Positions 17,153-27,073 of a stretch of DNA of 64,000 nucleotides are shown here, piece by piece. Location: assembly GCA_035457725.1 (NCBI GenBank), contig DATIBC010000120.1:1-64000 (forward strand), written 5' to 3'. Positions within the stretch are counted from its first letter, which is position 1. Each line of letters begins with the position of its first letter. The stretch comes from DATFES01 sp035457725. Its GTDB lineage: Bacteria; Pseudomonadota; Alphaproteobacteria; CACIAM-22H2. The notes beneath the pieces were generated by a model, which saw only the letters and a list, made by a program, of their open reading frames with translations, was not told the DNA's origin and ran no database searches. A program made the translations under genes and the position numbers.

Positions 17153-18460
17153 ATGCAGACCAATTTCACGCTGGCTCAGCTCGCCAATCCGGACGTTCGC
17201 GAGGCCGAGAAGATCCTGCGCGCCTGCGTCCATTGCGGCTTCTGCACCGCGACTTGTCCGACTTACGTGCTGCTCGGCGACGAGCTGGATAGTCCGCGCG
17301 GCCGCATCTACCTCATCAAGGAGATGCTGGAGCACGGACGCGCGGCGAGCGAGCGCACGGTCAAGCACATCGATCGTTGCCTTTCCTGTCTTGCGTGCAT
17401 GACGACGTGTCCGTCGGGTGTGCATTACATGCACCTCGTCGATCATGCCCGCGCGCACATCGAAAGGACTTATATCCGGCCATGGACCGACCGCGCGTTG
17501 CGCGCGCTGCTCGCCTATGTCCTGCCGCGTCCCGCGTTGTTCCGGCTGTCGCTGGTTGGCGCGCGGTTGGGCCGGCCGTTTGTCGAATTGCTGCCCGGCC
17601 GCCTTGCCGAAATGGTACGGATGGCGCCAAGGCGCGTCTCGCCGCCGTCGGCGGTCGACCGGCCGCAGATATTTCCAGCGCAGGAAACGCCGCGCAAACG
17701 CGTGACACTGCTTGCCGGATGCGCCCAGCAGGTGCTGGCGCCGCAGATCAACGAGGCGACGATCCGCCTGCTGACGCGCCACGGCTGCGAGGTCGCGATC
17801 GCCCCCGGCGCCGGCTGCTGCGGCGCGCTCACCTATCACATGGGCAAGACCGATGCCGCCCATGCCGCTGCGCAGGCCAATATCACTGCGTGGACCGCGC
17901 TGTGGGACGGGCGCGGTCCCGATGTGGTGGCGATTAACGCTTCTGGCTGTGGCACGACGGTCAAGGAATACGGCTTCATGTTCCGCGACGACCCGCACTG
18001 GGCCGCCCCGGCCAAGCGCATTTCCGACATGACCCGCGACGTGAGCGAACTTATGACCGAGCTTGGTCTCAAGGCGCCCGGGCGACACGAATCGGGCGGG
18101 CTGGCGGTGGCCTACCACGCCGCCTGCTCTTTGCAGCATGGCCAAAAAATAACCGACGAGCCCAAGAAGCTGTTGACCGCGGCCGGGTTCGCGGTGCGAG
18201 AGCCGGCCGAAGCGCACCTTTGCTGCGGTTCGGCGGGCACCTACAACCTTATGCAGCCGGCGCTCGCCGGACGTCTCAAGGCGCGGAAAATCGCCAATCT
18301 CGCTCGCACGCAGGCGGCGGTCATCGCCGCCGGTAACATCGGCTGCATCAATCAGATCGCCGATGGTGCGGCGATTCCCGTCGTCCACACGGTCGAACTG
18401 CTCGATTGGGCGACTGGCGGACCGCGGCCCCCGGCGATCGCCGATCGCGTCGCGGATTGA
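17153..18460 (+). CDS. glcF: Glycolate oxidase iron-sulfur subunit GlcF
   Basis: 435 residues. Two 4Fe-4S motifs lie near the N-terminus, CVHCGFCTATCPTY (about 24-37) and CLSCLACMTTCPSG (about 80-95), followed by two CCG (heterodisulfide-reductase-like) domains. The first CCG has GCAQQVLAP and GAGCCGALTYH; the second has YHAACSLQHGQ and CCGSAGTYN. It transfers electrons from the GlcD/E flavins towards the quinone pool at the inner membrane. Last gene of glcDEF; a convergent hydrolase gene follows after 38 bases with no obvious terminator hairpin. Confidence 0.95.
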   Translation: MQTNFTLAQLANPDVREAEKILRACVHCGFCTATCPTYVLLGDELDSPRGRIYLIKEMLEHGRAASERTVKHIDRCLSCLACMTTCPSGVHYMHLVDHARAHIERTYIRPWTDRALRALLAYVLPRPALFRLSLVGARLGRPFVELLPGRLAEMVRMAPRRVSPPSAVDRPQIFPAQETPRKRVTLLAGCAQQVLAPQINEATIRLLTRHGCEVAIAPGAGCCGALTYHMGKTDAAHAAAQANITAWTALWDGRGPDVVAINASGCGTTVKEYGFMFRDDPHWAAPAKRISDMTRDVSELMTELGLKAPGRHESGGLAVAYHAACSLQHGQKITDEPKKLLTAAGFAVREPAEAHLCCGSAGTYNLMQPALAGRLKARKIANLARTQAAVIAAGNIGCINQIADGAAIPVVHTVELLDWATGGPRPPAIADRVAD

Positions 18461-18498
18461 ACGCCACGTCGTTCCCGAATGGGCAAGCCGTGCGCGGC

Positions 18499-19584
18499 TT
18501 AGCTCGCCGCCAGCCCGCGCAACAGCTTCCGGTTCACGTCGATCGCGCGCTCCCACACCATTTCGCGCCAATCGTCCTTGTCAGGGTATAACGCGCGCCG
18601 GACATCGTTCTTGATCTTGCGCCCTAGCGGCGAGTCGAGATCGCCGTTGGCGTGCAGCCAATTGTCGGCCCGCAACGCCTCGAGCACCTCCTCAAGCGAG
18701 AACGTGCCGTACTCGAGCGCGATTGCGGCGCACTTGGTGTCGGGAACCGCCGAGGCGATGCCATGCTGATTGGCGCCGACCACGACCACCGATCGCGAGG
18801 ATCCGAGATTGGGTGAAGTGACTTCGCCGTCGAGCCAATCGCGCGTACGCGCGAACGCCTCGCCGTCGGGCGGCAGCACCGAAATCAGCTCGCCGTAGCC
18901 ATAGGGCCCGAGTCCGGTGTGATAATCGACCACCGCGCAGACCTCAGCCGACGCCAGACATTGCTTGGCGATTACGATCATCGTTCGCCGCGACCATGTC
19001 GGTGCGTGGCCGCCGAAGAAAATGCCAAGCGGATGGCTATACTGCCCGCCGGAAAGCGCCGTCTGCAGCGCCATTGCGCCGTTCTTCTTCGCGTATGCCT
19101 CGAACAACGCGCGACTTGCGGCGCACGTGGCGTCGCTCCATTCCGCAGGGCAGATCGCCTCGGCGAGCTCGCAATATCCGGGATTGTCGGGTAGCGGCGC
19201 CGCGTAATCGACGAAATTGCGATTGAGATCGACGTTATCCTCGGTCACCCGCCGGACCCATGCGAAACCGTGCGGATTGACCGCATGAACCGCAACGAGC
19301 GCCACGCTGGCCGGCAACTCCTTGTGGAGGCCGCATTCAAACCAGCCGACCTGAATTCCCGAGCCGCAAAACCCCTCGTTGCCATGGGTTCCCGAGATGG
19401 TCATCAACACGCGCTCGGCGCCCGTCGGACCGTACCAGGCGACATCGGTAAACAATCGTTCGCCATTGGGACCACGCAACGGATTCTGATAATGGCGCAA
19501 GACCGCGCCGGCGCCGCGAGCGGCGGCGAGAAACTTGGCGCGGGCGTCGGCATAGTCGCGCGCGAAATACTGCGAGATGGACAT
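18499..19584 (-). CDS. DUF2817 / M14-like zinc hydrolase
   Basis: 361 residues of the DUF2817 family, related to M14 carboxypeptidases and succinylglutamate desuccinylases. Predicted zinc ligands: His and Glu in SGTHGNEGFCGSG (about residue 64-75) and His in VVDYHTGLGPYG. VNPHGFAWVRR and DNVDLNRNF are typical M14 substrate-site segments, and ALEYGTFSLEEVL may carry the catalytic Glu. No signal peptide is seen, so it is probably cytosolic; the substrate is unknown. It is divergent from a secreted TPR protein with 124 bases between the starts. Confidence 0.9.
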   Translation of the reverse strand: MSISQYFARDYADARAKFLAAARGAGAVLRHYQNPLRGPNGERLFTDVAWYGPTGAERVLMTISGTHGNEGFCGSGIQVGWFECGLHKELPASVALVAVHAVNPHGFAWVRRVTEDNVDLNRNFVDYAAPLPDNPGYCELAEAICPAEWSDATCAASRALFEAYAKKNGAMALQTALSGGQYSHPLGIFFGGHAPTWSRRTMIVIAKQCLASAEVCAVVDYHTGLGPYGYGELISVLPPDGEAFARTRDWLDGEVTSPNLGSSRSVVVVGANQHGIASAVPDTKCAAIALEYGTFSLEEVLEALRADNWLHANGDLDSPLGRKIKNDVRRALYPDKDDWREMVWERAIDVNRKLLRGLAAS

Positions 19585-19708
19585 GGAGGGACTACCGGTT
19601 GTGGGGCGTTGCCCGTCCTATTTCACAGAGCCGCCGCCAGTTGTCCAGTGGGCCAGATCATACCTCGCGGCTTCACAGCCGACCGACTCCGCCCCATACT
19701 GGCTCGCG

Positions 19709-20269
19709 ATGCGCCGAATCACCACCGCGATCGTTGTGCTCCTGGCGCTGGGCATGCCGCCAGGGGCCGCCGCCGATCAGAACGACGCGCGGCTCGACGG
19801 CCTGTTCGAGCGGCTCAAGTCGACCGAGCAGCCGCAAGAAGCGCAACTGGTCGAATTCGTTATCTGGCAGATCTGGACCGAGGCCAACGATCCCGCCACC
19901 GACACGCTGATGGGGCTCGGACTGCAAGCGATGCAGGCCGGGAACCTGGCCGGTGCGCTCGAACTATTCGACGCGGTGACGACGCGCAACCCAGACTTCG
20001 CCGAAGGCTGGAACAAGCGCGCCACGGTGCTTTACCTCCTCGGTGCCTACGATGAGTCGGCCAAGGACGTCGACAAGACGCTCAAGCTCGAACCGCGGCA
20101 TTTTGGCGCGTTGTCGGGGCTCGGGCTGATCAATATGGCACTCGAGCGCGACGAGGAAGCCGTCGCGGCGTTCGAAGCCGCGTTGAAAATCCACCCGAAT
20201 TTGCCCGGCGTTAAGGCCAATCTGGAGACGCTCAAGCAGCGCGCGCGCAAAAAGGGTCGCGCTATCTGA
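19709..20269 (+). CDS. Exported TPR protein
   Basis: 186 residues. A signal peptide (MRRITTAIVVLLALGMPPGAAA) is followed by about three TPR units, including MGLGLQAMQAGNLAGALE, GWNKRATVLYLLGAYDES and GLGLINMALERDEEAVAAFE, and a basic tail. Probably periplasmic and acting as a protein-binding scaffold; the partner is unknown. ATG 19709 starts the signal peptide, and the frame is open further upstream. Confidence 0.85.
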   Translation: MRRITTAIVVLLALGMPPGAAADQNDARLDGLFERLKSTEQPQEAQLVEFVIWQIWTEANDPATDTLMGLGLQAMQAGNLAGALELFDAVTTRNPDFAEGWNKRATVLYLLGAYDESAKDVDKTLKLEPRHFGALSGLGLINMALERDEEAVAAFEAALKIHPNLPGVKANLETLKQRARKKGRAI

Positions 20270-20414
20270 GTGTTGGCCGCCGGAAAGCGGCCCATTGCCA
20301 CGCCCATCGGCGGGGTTCACGTATCGGTGAGGCTTTTCACCCATTGTTGACTTGCGATTTTCTCGAGCCAGCCAAATATTTCAAGGAATTGGACTGCGCC
20401 GGACGGAGGGCAGG

Positions 20415-21413
20415 ATGGACATCAAGCGGAAAAAGGGCTGGGAGCTTCCGGAGTCGGCAGCGACGCCCGAGCACGTGTTCTTCAATCGCCGACGTTTCAT
20501 CCGTCTAGGCGCGGGGGGCTTGGCCGTGGCCGGCGCCGGAGCGTTGTGGGCGCTCAACGGCCGCGACGAGGAACTGACGAACGTCGCCGTGGCGCAGGAG
20601 ACCGACCCCTCGGCGAGCCTGTACCCGGCGCCGCGCAACATGCGCTACCGGCTCGATCGCGACATGACCGACGAGAAAGTAGCGACGACTTACAACAATT
20701 TTTACGAGTTCGGCTCGTCGAAGAACATCTGGCAGGCGGCGCAACGCCTGCCGATTCGTCCGTGGGAGATCAAGATCGACGGCATGGTCGAGAAGGAGCG
20801 CGTGGTCGGCATCGACGATGTGCTGAAGTCGGTCGCGGTCGAGGAGCGGCTCTATCGTCATCGCTGCGTCGAGGCGTGGGCGATGGCGGTGCCGTGGACC
20901 GGCATTCCGATGAAGGCGTTCGTCGAGTACGCCAAGCCGCTGTCGTCGGCGAAGTATGTGCGTATGGAAACCTTCAATCGTCCCGAAATCGCGCCCGGCA
21001 TGAAGGCCTCGTGGTACCCGTGGCCCTATGTCGAGGGCTTGACGATCGAGGAGGCGACCAACGAGTTGGCGCTGCTCGGCACGGGCGTTTACGGCAAGCC
21101 GCTTCCCAAGCAGATGGGCGCGCCGCTGCGGCTGGTCGTGCCGTGGAAATACGGCTTCAAGTCGATTAAATCCGTGGTGCGGTTCACCTTCACCGATCAG
21201 CGGCCGAAGAGCTTCTGGGAAGTGGTGCAGGGCGCCGAGTACGGGTTCTGGGCCAACGTCAATCCGAAGGTCTCGCATCCGCGCTGGAGCCAAGCGAGCG
21301 AGGAGCTGATCGGCGCCAACGGCAAGCGCGTGCCGACGCAACTCTTCAACGGCTACGCCGACTTCGTCGCCCACCTCTACGCCGACAAGCAGAACGAGCG
21401 TCTTTGGGCCTAG
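20415..21413 (+). CDS. msrP: Protein-methionine-sulfoxide reductase catalytic subunit MsrP
   Basis: 332 residues. A twin-arginine signal (RRRFIRLGAGG) exports this molybdopterin enzyme folded to the periplasm. The sulfite-oxidase fold is visible, with the Mo-ligating Cys in YRHRCVEAWAMAVPW, and PWKYGFKSIKS and GFWANVNPKVSHPRWSQ as in E. coli YedY. It repairs oxidised methionines in envelope proteins, receiving electrons from the heme membrane protein MsrQ. No msrQ follows, which is unusual; it must lie elsewhere or another donor is used. GGAGGG is 6 bases or so before ATG 20415. Confidence 0.95.
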   Translation: MDIKRKKGWELPESAATPEHVFFNRRRFIRLGAGGLAVAGAGALWALNGRDEELTNVAVAQETDPSASLYPAPRNMRYRLDRDMTDEKVATTYNNFYEFGSSKNIWQAAQRLPIRPWEIKIDGMVEKERVVGIDDVLKSVAVEERLYRHRCVEAWAMAVPWTGIPMKAFVEYAKPLSSAKYVRMETFNRPEIAPGMKASWYPWPYVEGLTIEEATNELALLGTGVYGKPLPKQMGAPLRLVVPWKYGFKSIKSVVRFTFTDQRPKSFWEVVQGAEYGFWANVNPKVSHPRWSQASEELIGANGKRVPTQLFNGYADFVAHLYADKQNERLWA

Positions 21414-21620
21414 GCAAGATTAGGCATTGGGCCAGAGCCGAGCTCGGCGGCGCGCACCCGCGGTTCGCAGGCGCCAGGACCTGATTGGCTGCGCGGGTTG
21501 CGGGCGTGCCGCGGTGAGAGGTACTCTACGCGCTCAGACGCACGTTGCTTGGGGACGCCGGACAAGCCGCGCGACCGCGCGCACCGGCGGCAGGCGGCCT
21601 GTGAACCAAAAGGGTATGCG

Positions 21621-23393
21621 GTGGTGGAAGAGCGCGTCGATCGGCGGCTTGCCGCGATTCTGGCGGGCGATATCGCCGGCTATAGCCGGTTGATGGCGGC
21701 CGACGAGGAAGGCACGCTCCGCCAGCTCAAGTCGCACCGCCTGGAATTGGTCGATCCCAAGATCACCGAGCATCGCGGCCGGATCGTCAAGACGACCGGA
21801 GACGGGATGCTGGTCGAGTTCGTCAGCGTCGTCGACGCCGTACGCTGCGCCATCGATATCCAACGCGGCATGGTCGAGCGCAACGTCGAGGTGCAGAGCG
21901 ACAAACGCATTCAGTTTCGCATCGGCATCAACGTCGGCGACATCATCAGCGACAGCAACGACATCTATGGCGACGGGGTGAATATCGCCGCGCGTCTCGA
22001 AAACCTCGCCGAGCCGGGCGGAATCTATGTCTCGCGCACGGTCCACGAGCAGGTCCGCGACAAGCTGAACTTCAGTTTCGAGGATTTGGGCGAGCAGACC
22101 GTCAAGAACATGGCGCGTCCGATCGGCGTCCACCGCGTGCGATTCGACACGCACGAATCAACGGCGATGAAGCCGAGCGCCGTCGATGCGAGACCGGAGG
22201 CTTCGGCGTCCGAGCGGCCGTCGATCGCCGTGCTGCCGTTCGTCAATATGAGCGGCGACGCCGAACAGGAGTACTTCGCCGACGGCGTATCGGAGGACAT
22301 CATCACCGGCCTGTCGAAGCTGCGCTGGTTCTTCGTGATCGCCCGCAACTCCTCGTTCACGTACAAAGGAATGGCGGTCGACGTGAAGCGCGTCGCGCGC
22401 GAGTTGGGTGTGCGGTATGTCCTCGAGGGCAGCGTGCGCAAGGGCGGCAATCGCGTCCGCATCACGGCCCAATTGATCGACGCGCCAACCGGCAATCATG
22501 TTTGGGCCGACCGCTACGACGGAGATCTGACCGACGTCTTCGCGCTGCAGGACGAGATTACGAAGAAAGTGGTCGCGGCAATCGAGCCCAAGCTGCTTGA
22601 GGCCGAGGCTATTCGCTCGCATGGCCGCTCGCCGGAGGATTTGGGCGCGTGGGATATGGTGATCAGCGCAAATTCGTTATTTTGGCGCCTCACCAAGGCG
22701 GAACGTGAGGCCGCGATCGCCATTCTCAGGCGCGCCGTCGAACGCTATCCGGGCTATGCGCCGGCGCATAGCATGCTGGCGTTCGACCTCCTGGTTTCGG
22801 GGTACGCCGGCTGGAGCGCATCGGACGCGCCGGTCGAGGAGGCGGCCAAATTGGCGACGCGCGCGGCGGAACTCGACGACAACGACCCGTGGGCGCATCT
22901 GGCGCTCGGGTTCGTGGCTTTCATGAAACGGCGAACGAACGAAGCGGCCGAGGAATTCGGTCGCGCGCTCGACCTCAATCCTAATTTCGCCGCCGCGCAC
23001 GGTTACCTCGGTTGGGCGCTTTCGTTCGATGGGCAATGCGACCGGGCGATGCAGCACCTCGAGCAGGCAATTCGGATGAGCCCGCACGATCCGCAGAACG
23101 TCATTTTCACGGGGGGCATGTCGGTTTGCCATTACCTATCGGGCCACTTTCCCGAAGCGGTCGCCTTCGCCCGCAAGGCGCTGCAGCAGCGGACGGCTTT
23201 CACGGCGGGCAACCGAATCTTTATTGCCAGCCTCGCGCAGGCGGGCGAGATCGACGAGGCCCGCGCGACATTGGCGCGGGCAAAGGAAGCGCATCCGGAA
23301 CTCTCGATCGCCTGGATCGAAAAGCACGTCCCTTACACGGCCGGGTCGATGGCCAAGTTCGTCGAAGGCATGCGCAAGGCCGGACTCGAGTAG
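21621..23393 (+). CDS. Class III adenylate/guanylate cyclase with TolB-like and TPR domains
   Basis: About 590 residues. About 1-180: cyclase domain with metal-site Asp residues in LAGDIAGYSRLM and TTGDGMLVEF, and a later DGVNIAARLENLAEPGG segment, consistent with an active enzyme. About 198-330: TolB-like domain (IAVLPFVNMSGD, EYFADGVSEDIITGL, YVLEGSVRKGG). About 360-590: TPR units. This cytosolic architecture is expanded in rhizobia and relatives; ligand and target are unknown. GTG 21621 or 21624 is chosen as start because AAAAGGG precedes them and the family starts here (EERVDRRLAAILAGD). Confidence 0.87.
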   Translation: MVEERVDRRLAAILAGDIAGYSRLMAADEEGTLRQLKSHRLELVDPKITEHRGRIVKTTGDGMLVEFVSVVDAVRCAIDIQRGMVERNVEVQSDKRIQFRIGINVGDIISDSNDIYGDGVNIAARLENLAEPGGIYVSRTVHEQVRDKLNFSFEDLGEQTVKNMARPIGVHRVRFDTHESTAMKPSAVDARPEASASERPSIAVLPFVNMSGDAEQEYFADGVSEDIITGLSKLRWFFVIARNSSFTYKGMAVDVKRVARELGVRYVLEGSVRKGGNRVRITAQLIDAPTGNHVWADRYDGDLTDVFALQDEITKKVVAAIEPKLLEAEAIRSHGRSPEDLGAWDMVISANSLFWRLTKAEREAAIAILRRAVERYPGYAPAHSMLAFDLLVSGYAGWSASDAPVEEAAKLATRAAELDDNDPWAHLALGFVAFMKRRTNEAAEEFGRALDLNPNFAAAHGYLGWALSFDGQCDRAMQHLEQAIRMSPHDPQNVIFTGGMSVCHYLSGHFPEAVAFARKALQQRTAFTAGNRIFIASLAQAGEIDEARATLARAKEAHPELSIAWIEKHVPYTAGSMAKFVEGMRKAGLE

Positions 23394-23479
23394 CGGCCAC
23401 GCGCTGCCGGCGCCCAGGATATTCGCGAGAACGCCACGCAAAGATGCGCTCGCGCGGCCGCGCATCGATAGTTGGGGGA

Positions 23480-24247
23480 ATGATGACAGGGTTCGATTTA
23501 TCCGGCCGCGTGGCGGTTGTCACCGGCGGCAACGGCGGTATCGGGCTTGGCATGGCACGCGGTCTCGCCGCCGCGGGCGCTGCCGTCGTCGTCGCGGCGC
23601 GTAACGCCGAAAAGGGCGCCGCCGCGGTGGCGGAGCTTGCGCATCGAGGCGCCAACGCCGCATTCCTCGCCGTCGACGTCGCCGACCAAAAGTCGGCCCG
23701 CGCCATGGTGGCGCAAACCGCCGAACGCTTTGGGCGACTGGATATCTTGATCAACAACGCCGGGATCAACGTACGCAAGCCGCCCGAAGACTACGCAGCC
23801 GAGGAATGGCGCGACATCATCGACATCAATCTCAAAGGGGCCTTTTTTTGCGCCCAGGCGGCGTATCCCGAAATGCGCCGCGCCGGCGGCGGCAAGATCA
23901 TCAACATCGGATCGATGACTTCGATCTTCGGCGTGCCGTTCGCGGCGCCCTATGCGGCGAGCAAAGGCGGCATCGTCCAGCTTACCCGCGCGCTAGCCAC
24001 CGCGTGGGCGAAGGACAACATTCAAGTCAACGCGGTGTTGCCGGGATGGATCGACACCGATCTGACGAAGAAGGCACGCCAACAAGTGGACGGGCTGCAA
24101 GAACGCGTCGTCGCGCGCACGCCAGCCGGCCGCTGGGGAGCGCCCGACGATTTCGCCGGGATCGCTGTGTTTCTCGCCGCGTCGGCGTCGGACTTCATCA
24201 CTGGCGTCGCGATACCGGTGGATGGCGGGTATTCGATTCAGGGCTGA
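23480..24247 (+). CDS. Short-chain dehydrogenase/reductase (SDR)
   Basis: 255 residues, classical SDR: TGGNGGIGLGMA nucleotide-binding motif near residue 16, NNAG near 95, catalytic Ser in IGSMTS and YAASK near 158-162, C-terminal VDGGYS. The closest functional groups are FabG-like and gluconate/2-deoxygluconate dehydrogenases; the substrate cannot be told. Two ATGs are adjacent (23480 and 23483). Its last 50 bases overlap the convergent histidine kinase gene. Confidence 0.92.
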   Translation: MMTGFDLSGRVAVVTGGNGGIGLGMARGLAAAGAAVVVAARNAEKGAAAVAELAHRGANAAFLAVDVADQKSARAMVAQTAERFGRLDILINNAGINVRKPPEDYAAEEWRDIIDINLKGAFFCAQAAYPEMRRAGGGKIINIGSMTSIFGVPFAAPYAASKGGIVQLTRALATAWAKDNIQVNAVLPGWIDTDLTKKARQQVDGLQERVVARTPAGRWGAPDDFAGIAVFLAASASDFITGVAIPVDGGYSIQG

Positions 24248-26399
24248 CCGCTGGCGGATTTTCGGCGGTTTCGCCGCGCGGCAGGCGAACGCGGACGGTG
24301 GTGCCGGCGCCGGGCGCGCTCTCGATCTCGAGCGATCCGCCGTGCAGCTCGACGAGATGCTTGGTCAGCGGCAAGCCCAGCCCTGTTCCCTCATGGCGTC
24401 GCGTCATCACGTTGTCGATTTGGCCGAACGGCGCCAACGCCTTGGGAATGTCCGCGGCCGCCATTCCGACGCCCGTGTCGCAGACGGCGATCTCGATGCG
24501 GTTGCGGTCGTCGAGACGCGCCACGACCCGGATCTCGCCTCCGGGAGGGGTGAACTTGATCGCGTTGGACAGCAGGTTGAGCAGAATCTGCTTGAGCTTC
24601 GTTTCGTCGGCGATGCAGGTCGGCAAGATCACGTTCGTCGGCACCATGAGCTTCAGGCCCGCATTTTCGGCCCGGTGACGGATGAGGGCCGCCGAACGGG
24701 CGATGACGTCGCCGACGTCGACCCGCGACACCTCGAGTTCCATCATTCCGGCCTCGACCTTGGACAGGTCGAGAATGTCGTTGATCAGGCTCAGCAGGTG
24801 CTGCCCGCTTTGATGAATGAAGCCGGCGTATTCGCGATATCGGGGATCACCCAACTCACCATACACACCGGTTTTCATCAGCTCCGAGAAGCCGAGGATC
24901 GAATTGAGTGGCGTGCGCAGCTCGTGGCTGACATTGGCGAGAAAGTCGCTCTTGGACCGACTGGCGCGCTCGGCCTCCTCCTTGGATTCGCGAAGCTCGC
25001 TTTCGACGCGCTTCATCGCCGTGATGTCGGTTTCGAGTATCACCACGCCGCCATCGCTGGTCGGCCGCTCGCTGACGTGAAACCAGCGCTCGCCGACGCG
25101 GCGTACGGTGCGCGCGCCTTCGGGCCGCCGGTACTGCGCAAGGCGCACAGCGACGGCCATCTCGCGCTCCGCCGGAGTCGCTGTCGCCATCAACGCATCC
25201 ACCGTGGCGCGCACGAGTTCAGCGAATGGCATACCGGCTTTGGCCGATGCCGCTGCGGCTCCAAGATTCTGTTTGGCGACATCGTTGAGCAGTACCAGTC
25301 GGTCGTCGGCGTCGAACAAAAAGAAACCCTCGTTGACGCTGGCGATCGCGTCGTAAAGACGGATCCTGGCGCGATTGGCGAGCCGTTCGCTCTCGAGCAT
25401 CGACGACTCGGCGCGTTCGCGGCGCCGATCCTGGCGCAACTGTAATCCCACGGCGAGAAGGGTGAGGAACAGCAGCGCGCTCCACATGATGAGAGCGTTG
25501 CGCGCCTCGGCGGACCATTCCGACAATGCATCCCCGGCGCCGATTCCGACGACGACGAGAAGTGGCAGGCCCGGTACCTCGCGGTACGCCACGACACGCT
25601 CGATTCCATCGATCAACGCTCGCGCACGAAATGTCCCATCCGGCGCTTTCGGCGCGTGATCGCGAAACACGGGCGCATCGGCCAAGGATTGACCCAGCAT
25701 ATGCGGGCTGGACGGCTCGCGCATCAGCAGCACCGCGTCGCTCCGGCGATAAACGCTTACCGAGCCGTGGGCACCCACGTGAAGCGACTTGAAGAATGCG
25801 GTGAAAAGTTCAGGATCGACGATCGCGGCGACGATGCCGGCGAATTGGCCGCTCGGTCCGCCGAGTCGACGCGATACCGGAACGTACCACTGGCCGGTGG
25901 CGGCGCTGATCGTCGGCCTGCCGATGAAAAGGCCGACGTCGCTCCGATCGCGATGGACCGTAAAGAAATCCAGTGCCTGGACATTCTCGCGAAATACCGG
26001 CGGCACCGATACGCCGATTGCGGCGCGGCCGGCGACATAGACGACGCCCGTGACGTCGACGAGAACGAGATCGCGGCCCAGCCTGAATCGCTCGGCGGCG
26101 CGCGCTACGATTTCCGCCTGGATGTCCAAGTCCTGGCGGTCGAGTTGCCCTGCCAATTCGAGGCTCTGGATGGTTCCCTGCAACACGCCATCGATGGTGT
26201 GAAACGCTTGCTGGATGTGCTCATCAAGCGCGATGACGAGCTGGGCGGCCGTGCGCTCGCTTTCCGCCGATACGCGGCGGTGGCTCGAAGACAGGTTGAA
26301 CAGGAGCACGCCCGATAGCGCGGCGAAGATCGCAAGGTAAAGCGCGATTAGCCCCTTGCGCGAGTCCGGTAATGCCGCCGTTTTCGTTCCAATTTCCAT
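24198..26399 (-). CDS. Membrane sensor histidine kinase (PDC-PAS-HisKA-HATPase)
   Basis: 733 residues. TM1 is about 17-37, a periplasmic PDC/dCache-like sensor domain follows, and TM2 (LIMWSALLFLTLLAVGLQL) is about 315-337. A PAS domain lies at about 355-470, then HisKA with the phosphoacceptor in SHELRTPLNSILGFSELM near 490, and an ATPase domain with N box NLLSNAIKF, DTGVGM and GTGLGLPLTKHL. No response regulator gene is next to it, so it is an orphan kinase. ATG 26399 is used; the frame is open to 26471 through a TTG. Its 3' end overlaps the convergent SDR by 50 bases. Confidence 0.9.
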   Translation of the reverse strand: MEIGTKTAALPDSRKGLIALYLAIFAALSGVLLFNLSSSHRRVSAESERTAAQLVIALDEHIQQAFHTIDGVLQGTIQSLELAGQLDRQDLDIQAEIVARAAERFRLGRDLVLVDVTGVVYVAGRAAIGVSVPPVFRENVQALDFFTVHRDRSDVGLFIGRPTISAATGQWYVPVSRRLGGPSGQFAGIVAAIVDPELFTAFFKSLHVGAHGSVSVYRRSDAVLLMREPSSPHMLGQSLADAPVFRDHAPKAPDGTFRARALIDGIERVVAYREVPGLPLLVVVGIGAGDALSEWSAEARNALIMWSALLFLTLLAVGLQLRQDRRRERAESSMLESERLANRARIRLYDAIASVNEGFFLFDADDRLVLLNDVAKQNLGAAAASAKAGMPFAELVRATVDALMATATPAEREMAVAVRLAQYRRPEGARTVRRVGERWFHVSERPTSDGGVVILETDITAMKRVESELRESKEEAERASRSKSDFLANVSHELRTPLNSILGFSELMKTGVYGELGDPRYREYAGFIHQSGQHLLSLINDILDLSKVEAGMMELEVSRVDVGDVIARSAALIRHRAENAGLKLMVPTNVILPTCIADETKLKQILLNLLSNAIKFTPPGGEIRVVARLDDRNRIEIAVCDTGVGMAAADIPKALAPFGQIDNVMTRRHEGTGLGLPLTKHLVELHGGSLEIESAPGAGTTVRVRLPRGETAENPPAVSPESNTRHPPVSRRQ

Positions 26400-26767
26400 C
26401 GCAACCAACTTTGACGGAGCCCGCCGGCGGCGTGGTCGATCGCCGGCCGATCGCTCAAAGTTTATCGGCAAGTCCGTTAAATCCTGCCTAAAGGCGCGGG
26501 ACTTCGATGCAACCTATTGTCTTTATTCAAAAAAGTATGGGCGATAGAAAGTCGTCCACGGACCGGGGTCGTCAGGCCCGGCCGCCGGTTCGAGAACAAA
26601 AGGTGCCCGGGTCACGGGTTGCGGTGTGACCGACGATCACTCCTTGGTCCCAGTGATGCCCCACCGGATGCGCCAGTTGGCTCATGAGTGTCCGGCCCGG
26701 AAAAGGCGCACTTTTGCGCCGCGCCGGCCGGGCATCGCTCCAGCAACAACATGAGGCGGATCTGGCC
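26400..26767. other. Intergenic between kinase and small genes
   Basis: 368 bases. The first ~130 contain an AT-richer patch (26500-26550) that may hold divergent promoters. No gene, RNA or terminator could be supported; the short frames here are shadows. Confidence 0.5.
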
Positions 26768-27073
26768 ATGACGCATTCGGTAACCAAACTGGGTGGCCTT
26801 CGGCGCCGGGATCTAGCCGACGTCGAAACCATCGAACTTCAACGCGCCGCGCGCGTTGCGGCACTGTCGCTCCTCAACGCCCGCTCGTGCGGCGAGCTCT
26901 TGCGCGATAGCGGCGAACACCGGCACGCGCTCAACTGGGATGCAGCCGTCGATGCGCTATCGGAAATCCTCGTCCGCAGCATCGGTCGCGAGCGCCTGGC
27001 GGACGCCCTCGATTGGGCGTCCGACCAGTATTGGCGTTGCCAGGCGAACGACCGTACGACGCTGCTGAATTGA
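26768..27073 (+). CDS. Hypothetical small soluble protein
   Basis: 101 residues starting MTHSVTKLGGLRRRDL, mostly helical and charged, with no signal peptide or membrane helix. The C-terminal part (WDAAVDALSEILVRSIG, ADALDWASDQYWRC) looks like a compact helical domain. GAGG lies about 10 bases before the ATG. No family was recognised. Codon pattern and amphipathic helices favour a real gene, but certainty is moderate. Confidence 0.5.
   Translation: MTHSVTKLGGLRRRDLADVETIELQRAARVAALSLLNARSCGELLRDSGEHRHALNWDAAVDALSEILVRSIGRERLADALDWASDQYWRCQANDRTTLLN

Noticed and set aside
24198..26471. Extended start of the histidine kinase at TTG 26471
   Set aside because: The extra 24 residues are Arg-rich and have no ribosome site; ATG 26399 begins just before TM1.
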